This document shows, piece by piece, positions 57,741 to 64,000 of a stretch of 64,000 bases of DNA. The stretch spans positions 1,674,001 through 1,738,000 of the forward strand of contig CAZHDY010000001.1 of the NCBI GenBank assembly GCA_964531025.1. The letters run 5' to 3'. The notes beneath the pieces were generated by a model. The model saw nothing but the letters and a program-made list of their open reading frames with translations. It did not search any database and was not told the DNA's origin. The stretch comes from CALMEC01 sp964531025 (lineage in GTDB: Bacteria; Actinomycetota; Thermoleophilia; Miltoncostaeales; Miltoncostaeaceae). The translations under genes were made by a program, and so were the position numbers. Numbering within the stretch: the first letter of the stretch is position 1; every line of letters begins with the position of its first letter.

Positions 57741-58685
57741 TCAGCTGATGCGCGCCAGCATGGCGCGGACTCGTGAGGTGGGGACGGCGAAGGCGATGCC
57801 CACGTTGCCCTCGTCGGGGGTGCGGATGGCCGTCGGGATCCCGACGAGCTTGCCGTCGAGGTCGAACAGGCCGCCGCCCGAGTTGCCGGGGTTGACGGAG
57901 GCGTCGAACTGGATGACGGGGCGGCCGTTGTCGGTGCGGTATGCGCTGACGACGCCGGCGGTGACCGTGTTCTGGAGCCCGAACGGGCTGCCGATGGCGA
58001 ACACCGTCTTGCCGTTGCGGGGAGGGCCCGCACTGTCGTCGGCGAGGTCGACTCCCGAGCCCGCCGTGGACACCGGACGGAGCACGGCGAGATCCTCGGC
58101 CTCGTTCGTCTCGATGACGTTCGCCACGATGCTCTGACCGCTGGCGGTGATCACCTCGACGCGGTCGGCTCCCTGGATGACGTGGTTGTTGGTCACGATG
58201 AGGCCGGACGGGCGGACCACGACACCGCTCCCCTGGCTGCCCTGCTGGAGGAAGCCACGGCTGGCCACGCGGACCTCGACGACCGATCCCTGGACGCGGC
58301 TGATGGCGTCCTGCAGGGCCTGCTCAGGATCGGACGAGGTCGGCGCGGAGATGGGCGTGTTGGGATCGTTGGTCGACGCGGACTCCGACGGAGCCACGAG
58401 CCGGGCCGATCCCGCGCCGACCAGGCCGGCCGTCAGAATGACGGCCAGTGCGGTGGCGATGGTGCGGTTGCTGGGACCGCGCTCGGTGCGTGCCGGGGCG
58501 GGCGCCGTCGGCGGAGGATGGCCCTCGGCCGAGGCCTGGCGGAGCTTCCGGAAGTCGGGCGACGCGTGCATCGTGCGCGCCTCGATCGTCGGAAGCTCAT
58601 CGGTGTTGTGGGGACGGGGCGGAAGCGGGGGAAGCCCGCCGCCGTGGTCCGGTCGCCGTGGGATGGGGGGAAGTTCGTTCGGCAC
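57741..58685 (-). CDS. HtrA/DegP-like membrane-anchored serine protease
   Basis: A 314-residue trypsin-fold protease. A Pro-rich cytoplasmic N-terminus (about 1-70), one membrane helix (about 74-95), then the protease domain with His168 (VTNNHVI), Asp198 (EDLAVL) and Ser269 (NPGNSGGGL). It lacks a PDZ domain, unlike classical HtrA. It likely degrades or cleaves misfolded proteins outside the membrane. It lies just upstream of the MoxR operon on the same strand, so a link to that system is possible. Confidence 0.92.
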   Translation of the reverse strand: MPNELPPIPRRPDHGGGLPPLPPRPHNTDELPTIEARTMHASPDFRKLRQASAEGHPPPTAPAPARTERGPSNRTIATALAVILTAGLVGAGSARLVAPSESASTNDPNTPISAPTSSDPEQALQDAISRVQGSVVEVRVASRGFLQQGSQGSGVVVRPSGLIVTNNHVIQGADRVEVITASGQSIVANVIETNEAEDLAVLRPVSTAGSGVDLADDSAGPPRNGKTVFAIGSPFGLQNTVTAGVVSAYRTDNGRPVIQFDASVNPGNSGGGLFDLDGKLVGIPTAIRTPDEGNVGIAFAVPTSRVRAMLARIS

Positions 58686-58718
58686 AGTTCAAGTTGTACC
58701 GTCAAAAGGTGTGAACTG

Positions 58719-59069
58719 TCAGTGAGTTCGATTGAGGCTCGGTGAAGAACCTCGGCGACGGTGATCGTTGATGGTGGTGAGGGATTCGGCCAGCGAGTCG
58801 GCCAGGGTGGCTCGGCCCGTGGCACGGGCAGTACGGAGTCGGAGTCGATCGAGCTTGGCCAGGGTGTCCGGGTCCGGATCGATCATCTCGGCGACGGCGG
58901 CCTCCATCTCATCCAGCCGGGCGACGAGGGATCGCACCCTCTGCCACTCGGCATCGGCCACGCCATAGGGGCCGGTCTCGTCCGAGACGGCGCCATCATC
59001 CGTGATGTCCGGGTCGTGGGCTCCCACAGTCACCACCCACGATAGCCCGTTTTCCGTCGATCGCCGCAT
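58719..59069 (-). CDS. Hypothetical soluble protein
   Basis: A 116-residue protein with an acidic N-terminus (DPDITDDGAVSDETG) and a helical second half (WQRVRSLVARLDEMEAAVAEM, then LAKLDRLRLRTARATGRATLADSLAESL split), so probably a helical bundle or coiled coil. GGAG lies five bases before ATG at 59069. No known family. Confidence 0.6.
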   Translation of the reverse strand: MRRSTENGLSWVVTVGAHDPDITDDGAVSDETGPYGVADAEWQRVRSLVARLDEMEAAVAEMIDPDPDTLAKLDRLRLRTARATGRATLADSLAESLTTINDHRRRGSSPSLNRTH

Positions 59070-59140
59070 TTGGCTCCGCCGGGACGCGACGTCGGGGTCA
59101 CGGCCGTTGCCCGGTGATGCGGGAGACCCCGCGGTGGACG

Positions 59141-61681
59141 TCAGGCGTCGGAGGGGTTCTCTCCGCCGGTTCCCCGGTCGGGTGCGGCATCCGAGGATGT
59201 CGTGGACGCCTCCGAACCCTCGGCGGCGACGGCGACCTTGCGCTTGCGGCGGCGCCGGCGTCGCTTGCGGGTCGGAGTGTCCGGCGTCGCCGCGGGATCG
59301 CCGCCGTTCGCCGATGGGGCGGCACTCTCCGCGTTCTGCGCGGATGACGCATCCTCGCCGGTCGGCGTCCCGTCACCGTTCTTCGCGGTCTCGTTCACCG
59401 AGGCGGTGGACAGCCGGCGTCGGCGCCGCCGGCGCCGCGATCGTGACTCGCCGTCGTCCGTGATGTCGACGACCTCGGGTTCAGGCAGGCGAGGCGACTT
59501 GGACTGCTGTGCGCGCCATGCCTTCACGCCGGTGAGAGCACGCTGCGCCATGGCGCCCACCGCGGCCCGCAGCGATCGCGAAGCGTCCTGCGTGGTCCAG
59601 TCGATGCCGTCGAGAAAGGCCCGAAGACCGGCCCATCCTCCGCATGCCAGTGCACCACGGGCGCACATGCGGAGGTTCTCGGCGCGATTGGGCACGTCAC
59701 CCGGACCCAGCATCAGGATCAGGCGGGCGGCCTGGCCCAGTCGCAGGGTGGGCGGCTCCGAGGGAGGAACCGGATCCGGCGGCGGACCGCCGGCGGCACG
59801 GAGCCACATGGCGATGAGCGCCAGCTCGCCGCCGTTGCCGATGATGTGCCGAGCCTCCCACGCCGCGATGCGGTGAAGCTCCTGGTTGCGCCCCGGACGC
59901 AGATCGGCGAGCGAGCGCGACACGTCCCACGTCCAGGCCGGCGCCCACGACGAGGCCTCGTCCAGCGCAGACCAGCGTCGCCGGCGTTCGCTCGACCGGG
60001 CGAACTGGTCGAGGGCGGCGATCCGATCCCACTTGTTCGCCTGGTCCACATGCCACCAGAGGGCCCGGAGCCGCTCGCGTCCGGTCATCCGGAGCCGGTC
60101 GAGGATGCTTCGCGGGACATCGACGGGAAGGCCGGTCCGCAGATCGGGGTGCACCAGCATGGCCGTGGCCCATGCCCGCCAGATCGGCTGGTCGGCTCCG
60201 TCGGCTGCGCGTCGCGCGACCACGCCGGTGAGCGCCCACCACGCGAGGGCGGCGTCCTCGCTGAAGCCGGCGGTGATGGCCTCCACGAGCTCCGGGATGG
60301 TGATCTCGCGCCCGGCGGCCGCCACCCAGTCTTCGAGGGCCCCCCGCGGCAGCATGCCGGGGTCCGCTCCGCGCCATCCGCCGTCGGCCAGCCCTGCCAC
60401 GATGTTCTCGGGCGAGGCCGCCGGGTTGACCAGCTTGGCGACGCCGCCGTCCTTGTCGGCGAGCAACTTGGCGGCGGCGGCCAGCTTGCCGGACTCGGCT
60501 CCGTCGGGCGGTCCCGCCACCCGGCCGAGCGGCTTGTACCAGCCCATGCCGTAGAGGTCGTGGCTCGTCTGGACACCCATCGGATCCCCGGCCGGGAGAA
60601 ACTCGACGGACACCGCCTCCTTGCCCTCCTGGGGGCGCATCACCCGTCCCAGGCGCTGCACGAAGACGCGTTCGGATGTGGTCGGCGCGAGATGCATCAC
60701 CACGGCCGCGCGGGTCTCGTCCCACCCCTCGGTGAGCAGGTCTGCGTTGCACAGGACGTCGATGTCACCGCGACCGAAGGCGCTCAGGATCGTCGAGAGA
60801 TCACGGGCCGGTGTCTGACCGGAGACGGCTGCGGCTCGCACGTCGCGGTCGATCAACTCGTCTGCGAGCGCATGTGCCTGCGCCACGGTGGCGGTGTAGG
60901 CGACGCCCGCGAGCTCCATCGGGGCGAAGTGCTCCGTCCAGACGTCGGCACATGCCTGATGCCAGAGGGCGCGATCCAGGGCGCGACCGAGGCTCGCCTG
61001 GTCGAAGTCGCCGCGGACACGCGCCACGTCCGAGAGGTCGACGGCCCGCTCCACCCGGAGGCTGCGCAGCGGAGCCAGGATGCCCCGTTTGATGGCCTCG
61101 AGGCGATCGAGCGTCGCGGCCACGGGCCCCAGCACCTGCTCGACGTGGCCGGTGGTGGTGGCGGGCGTCGCGGTGAATCCGACGATAAGCGCGTTCTTCG
61201 CGCGATTCAGGAGCGCCCGGGTCTGGGCTCCAAGCGTCGTATGGGCCTCGTCGCAGATGATGAGCCCGATGTGATCCCACTCGATCTCGTCCGCGTGACG
61301 CAATGAGGCCTGGTAGGTGGCGATGGTGACGCCGTCGCGTCCGGCCGCCAGGGGGCCGTCCATGTTGTGCCGGACGCCGGGGAAGAACCGCACCAGCGAG
61401 GCGGCGGTCTGGTCGGCCAGATTGCGGCGCGGTACGAGGACCAGGGTGGGGATTCCCAGCGCTGCCGCGAGCGCGCAGAAGGTGATGGTCTTGCCGGATC
61501 CGGTGGGCGCGTGGACCCAGGTGCGGGTGGCTCCCATGCCGATGTGGGTCGCGAGTTCGTCCAGCGCCTCCAGCTGATGCTCGCGCAGCGTGACGCCGGG
61601 CCACGCCTTCTGCGGATCGGCAAGGGCCGCTCGAAGTGCATCGATGCGCGGCGCTTCCACGCCGGATGTCGTGCTGCTCAT
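59141..61681 (-). CDS. SF2 (DEAD/DEAH-like) helicase with basic C-terminal tail
   Basis: An 846-residue superfamily 2 helicase. Walker A APTGSGKT (58-65), DEAH (144-147), GFTATPATT (168-176), and the motif VI RVFVQRLGRVMRP are intact. After the two RecA lobes, about 400 residues of unknown helical sequence follow. The last ~120 residues contain two Arg-rich clusters (SRSRRRRRRRRLS, TRKRRRRRRKRK), likely for nucleic-acid binding. It resembles type III-restriction or DNA-repair helicases, but no nuclease or methylase is nearby. ATG at 61681 is the domain start. Confidence 0.85.
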   Translation of the reverse strand: MSSTTSGVEAPRIDALRAALADPQKAWPGVTLREHQLEALDELATHIGMGATRTWVHAPTGSGKTITFCALAAALGIPTLVLVPRRNLADQTAASLVRFFPGVRHNMDGPLAAGRDGVTIATYQASLRHADEIEWDHIGLIICDEAHTTLGAQTRALLNRAKNALIVGFTATPATTTGHVEQVLGPVAATLDRLEAIKRGILAPLRSLRVERAVDLSDVARVRGDFDQASLGRALDRALWHQACADVWTEHFAPMELAGVAYTATVAQAHALADELIDRDVRAAAVSGQTPARDLSTILSAFGRGDIDVLCNADLLTEGWDETRAAVVMHLAPTTSERVFVQRLGRVMRPQEGKEAVSVEFLPAGDPMGVQTSHDLYGMGWYKPLGRVAGPPDGAESGKLAAAAKLLADKDGGVAKLVNPAASPENIVAGLADGGWRGADPGMLPRGALEDWVAAAGREITIPELVEAITAGFSEDAALAWWALTGVVARRAADGADQPIWRAWATAMLVHPDLRTGLPVDVPRSILDRLRMTGRERLRALWWHVDQANKWDRIAALDQFARSSERRRRWSALDEASSWAPAWTWDVSRSLADLRPGRNQELHRIAAWEARHIIGNGGELALIAMWLRAAGGPPPDPVPPSEPPTLRLGQAARLILMLGPGDVPNRAENLRMCARGALACGGWAGLRAFLDGIDWTTQDASRSLRAAVGAMAQRALTGVKAWRAQQSKSPRLPEPEVVDITDDGESRSRRRRRRRRLSTASVNETAKNGDGTPTGEDASSAQNAESAAPSANGGDPAATPDTPTRKRRRRRRKRKVAVAAEGSEASTTSSDAAPDRGTGGENPSDA

Positions 61682-61903
61682 AGAGTCAATGGCTCCACCA
61701 GCCCGGTTCGAACCGCGTCGTCGCACACCGCACGGGGTTCGATCAGCAAACGGCTCCCAGGCACTCCCGGCCGGGGAGGGATCGGTCGAGAAAGGGCCCT
61801 CGACACGCGTCGCCGCCCATCTTACACTCCCGCCGCGGGAGGGACCGTCCTCCCGGAGGGGTTCCGCCCACCGGGCCATGGAAGTGCTTCCGAGCCGGGA
61901 CAC

Positions 61904-61909
61904 TAAAAT
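61904..61909 (+). promoter_or_regulatory. -10 box upstream of the LytR_C gene
   Basis: TAAAAT matches the -10 consensus and is eight bases before the GTG start, suggesting a nearly leaderless transcript. Confidence 0.45.
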
Positions 61910-61917
61910 CGGCGCCG

Positions 61918-62430
61918 GTGAAGGGATCCAATGTCAGCCGGGCGGTGATACTCGCCGTGTCCTGCCTCGTCCTCGGATTCGTGGGTGGCTGGACCCTCGC
62001 GAGCATCGGGTCGGACACCGTTTCGCTGCCGGACGTGAACCTCGACACCACCGTTGCCGACACCACGGCGACCGAGACGACCACCGGCGGCGTGACGAAC
62101 ACGACGGGAACGGGATCCCAGACGGGTACCGTGCCGACCCCCGCCCCGGTCGTCCGATCGGAGGTCACGATCCAGGTACTGAACGGAAGTGGCGTGGCGG
62201 GACGTGCGGCCGGGATCGCCACCCAGCTGAAGGGGAAGGGCTGGACCGACGTTCTCACGGGCAATGCCGAGGTCAGCGCGGGAACGACGATCTACTACCG
62301 GGAGGGTTCGAAGGAGGCCGCGGATGAGGTCGGCGCCGACCTGTCGGTCACCCAGGTCACGCCGCTCGAGGGGGCCGCTGTGACGACTCCCGATGCATCG
62401 GTTGAAGTGGTGGTGGTTCTCGGGACGTGA
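61918..62430 (+). CDS. LytR_C-domain membrane-anchored protein
   Basis: A 170-residue protein with one N-terminal membrane helix (RAVILAVSCLVLGFVGGWTL), a Thr-rich linker of about 55 residues, and a C-terminal LytR_C domain (VTIQVLNGSGVAGRAAGIAT, TIYYREGSKEAADEV). LytR_C domains accompany cell-wall polymer ligases, but the ligase domain itself is absent. GTG has no ribosome site, only a -10 box. The stop overlaps the next start. Confidence 0.85.
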   Translation: MKGSNVSRAVILAVSCLVLGFVGGWTLASIGSDTVSLPDVNLDTTVADTTATETTTGGVTNTTGTGSQTGTVPTPAPVVRSEVTIQVLNGSGVAGRAAGIATQLKGKGWTDVLTGNAEVSAGTTIYYREGSKEAADEVGADLSVTQVTPLEGAAVTTPDASVEVVVVLGT

Positions 62431-63233
62431 CGGCCGGCCGGGACCGCGTCACAGACGGTGATCGGTCGGGTAGCCTTGTGCAGGGATTTTCGGCCGTGGA
62501 CGTCACCGACAGCACATTCAACGATCTGGTGCTCGCACGTTCGCGGGAGACCCCGGTCGTCGTCGACTTCTGGGCGCCGTGGTGCGCACCGTGCCGGCAG
62601 CTGACGCCGCTGATCGAGAGAGTCGCCGCGCGCTATGAGGACGACGTGATCCTCGTGAAGGTCAACGTGGACGACAACCCGGCCGTCGCGTCGCAGTACC
62701 GCATCCAGGGTATCCCGGCCATTCGTGCATTCCGTGACGCCGCGATCGTCGCGCAGTTCGACGGGCTGGTGGCGGAGGACGCCCTCGACAGGTTCTTCGA
62801 GGGGCTCGTGCCCTCCGAGGTGGATCGCCTTGTCGCAGAGGGCGACGAGGAGTCGTTGCGGGACGCCCTCCAGCAGGACGGAACCCGGACCGACGCACGG
62901 GTGCTTCTCGGGCGCATCCTTCTCGACACCGGTCGTGCCGACGAGGCCCAGGAGATCCTGCGGCCGGCGCGACACGATCCGGAGGCGGAGGGTCTTCTGG
63001 CGCGCATCTCCCTCACGTCGGAGGACACTCCGGACATCCAGGCGGCACTGGCCGCGCTGGGTCGCGGTGACCCGGAGGCGTCACTGCCGCATCTCCTCGA
63101 CGCCGTCGCCGCGAGCTCGGGTGATCTTCGCGAGACGCTTCGCAAGGCGATGGTCGGCGTCTTCGGGGAGCTCGGAGATCAGCACCCGTCGACGGTCAAA
63201 TTCCGCCGTCGGCTGGCGCAGACCCTCTACTGA
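62427..63233 (+). CDS. Thioredoxin-domain protein with TPR-like tail (YbbN type)
   Basis: A 268-residue protein. The thioredoxin domain has the redox site W52-C-A-P-C56 and the cis-Pro loop IQGIPAIRAF. The C-terminal half is helical and tetratricopeptide-like (DARVLLGRILLDTGRADEAQEIL), as in YbbN/CnoX chaperones that protect proteins from oxidation. GTG at 62427 overlaps the LytR_C stop; a GTG at 62478 is possible and would remove a low-complexity start. Confidence 0.9.
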   Translation: MTAGRDRVTDGDRSGSLVQGFSAVDVTDSTFNDLVLARSRETPVVVDFWAPWCAPCRQLTPLIERVAARYEDDVILVKVNVDDNPAVASQYRIQGIPAIRAFRDAAIVAQFDGLVAEDALDRFFEGLVPSEVDRLVAEGDEESLRDALQQDGTRTDARVLLGRILLDTGRADEAQEILRPARHDPEAEGLLARISLTSEDTPDIQAALAALGRGDPEASLPHLLDAVAASSGDLRETLRKAMVGVFGELGDQHPSTVKFRRRLAQTLY

Positions 63234-63255
63234 GGTCCAAAGGGACGCACGCCGG

Positions 63256-63966
63256 TCAGGACTCGGTGGAGTCCCCGTCCGGTGTTCCGGCGGCCGCCGA
63301 CTCGGCCTCCTCCTTTGCGCGCTCCCCACGGGCTGCGGCACGACGGGCGAAGATCATGGCCACGATGCCGAGGGCGATGACCACACCGCCGACGATCCAG
63401 ACCCAGGGTGCGACGCCGCCCTTGTCGGGGGCCTTCTCACCCAGCTCCAGCGCGGCATTCGCGTCGGCCTGCTGGAGGCGGTTCACGACGTTGACGGCAC
63501 CCTGGGCGGTGTGGTCCATGAGGGCGGATCGCTCCTGCGTAAGGGCGTCGTCGACCTCCGCCTGGAAGGCGTCGGCGCTGATCCCGATTCCCCGGGGAGC
63601 GAGAAGGACGACGGCGTCGATGTTGTCGATCCCCCCGACCTTCTCGGCGACATCCCGGCGCAGGCTTCGGGCCATCTGGTCCAGAGATTCACCGCTGGGC
63701 GTGTCGGCGACGATGACGTAGCGCGTGGGGAACGCCTTGCCCGGCTGTTCCAGATCGCGCACCGAGTCTTCAAGTAGGGCACGGTCGCCATCACTCAGTT
63801 CGGCGCCCTTCGCGACGACCACGGGTGTGGAGGCGACGGTGGCGACGTCGACGTCGACGTCGACGTAGGCGGGATCGGCAGCCTTGGCCGTCGTGGTCTG
63901 CGCCAGGGCCGGCGCGGCCGCGAGACCGAGGACGAGGAGGATGAGGGCGAGGAGGCGGTTGTTCAT
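63256..63966 (-). CDS. TPM-like exported membrane protein
   Basis: A 236-residue exported protein. The signal peptide ends near residue 22 (AAPALAQ). An extracellular TPM-like domain (about 55-150) includes YVIVADTPSGESLDQMARSL and VVLLAPRGIGISADAFQ. A membrane helix (WVWIVGGVVIALGIVAMIF) follows near 187-205, then a cytoplasmic Arg/Glu/Ala-rich tail. The catalytic role of TPM domains is not settled. It is convergent with the thioredoxin gene. Confidence 0.75.
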   Translation of the reverse strand: MNNRLLALILLVLGLAAAPALAQTTTAKAADPAYVDVDVDVATVASTPVVVAKGAELSDGDRALLEDSVRDLEQPGKAFPTRYVIVADTPSGESLDQMARSLRRDVAEKVGGIDNIDAVVLLAPRGIGISADAFQAEVDDALTQERSALMDHTAQGAVNVVNRLQQADANAALELGEKAPDKGGVAPWVWIVGGVVIALGIVAMIFARRAAARGERAKEEAESAAAGTPDGDSTES

Positions 63967-64000
63967 GAGAGCTATTTCGGTGGCGGTACGGGGGATCAGG

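Noticed and set aside
61697..61735. GGTTCGAACC-type sequence before the helicase start resembling a tRNA T-arm
   Set aside because: It is only a palindrome. No 5-bp T-stem, anticodon arm or acceptor stem can be built around it on either strand.
1..64000. CRISPR array, rRNA and intact insertion sequence
   Set aside because: No regularly spaced repeat array, no rRNA-like block and no transposase frame was seen in a read of both strands.

Overview
The window reads as a chromosomal segment of a high-GC, Gram-positive-type actinobacterium. The gene families and surface-protein style suggest a relative of the Thermoleophilia (Solirubrobacterales); this is an inference from gene content, not a database match. 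Genes are tightly packed, often with 4-nt ATGA or GTGA overlaps. Several genes look leaderless, with a TANNNT -10 box about 6-7 nt before the start codon. No rRNA, tRNA, CRISPR array or intact transposase gene was seen.

Layout. 0-10 kb: the 3' end of katG, a methyltransferase and a VOC protein, two FecR-like secreted proteins, a membrane pair, a DUF4143 ATPase behind four 23-bp tandem repeats, and an ECF sigma factor with an anti-sigma-like protein whose outer domain resembles SecD. 10-14.7 kb: nrdR-nrdJ (with a candidate NrdR box) and lepB. 14.7-22.5 kb: an O-antigen-ligase-like protein, a polyprenol-phosphate-mannose-synthase-like enzyme, alpha/beta hydrolases, a CGNR regulator, and an aspartate aminotransferase. 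22.5-29 kb: an Hsp20 gene behind a CIRCE element, a PucR regulator divergent from glnA, an MscS channel, and a GT4. 29-35 kb: a secreted metalloprotease, then a leftward exopolysaccharide cluster (GH-A-like protein, polyprenyl glycosylphosphotransferase, coiled-coil protein, GT4) closed by a terminator.

35-37.3 kb: a phosphatase-like protein lacking its catalytic residues, a secreted protein, and a thioesterase. 37.5-44 kb: a co-directional locus with a sigma factor fused to a zinc-finger anti-sigma and membrane domain, followed by two exported beta-rich proteins, a minimal subtilase, and a small membrane protein. 44-48.7 kb: hemerythrin, then an NrtR-like regulator divergent from nadB-nadC-nadA with a 21-bp palindrome between them. 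48.7-51.2 kb: two toxin-antitoxin pairs (HicA-like plus a novel partner, and hipBA) next to a MITE-like repeat. 51.3-53.9 kb: a MarR regulator with a Cys cluster, a rhodanese, and a SufE. 53.9-58.7 kb: MoxR-DUF58-VWA-VWA and an HtrA-like protease. 59-64 kb: an SF2 helicase with a basic tail, a LytR_C protein, a thioredoxin-TPR protein, and a secreted membrane protein.

Three repeat families stand out. Two ~163-bp terminal-inverted-repeat elements lie at about 34.97 and 48.74 kb. A set of six hairpins carries the tip GGTGCCTGGCACC or a close variant, all in the first 24 kb. The third is the 23-bp tandem array before the DUF4143 ATPase. All coordinates and motifs were read by eye; no search or folding program was run.
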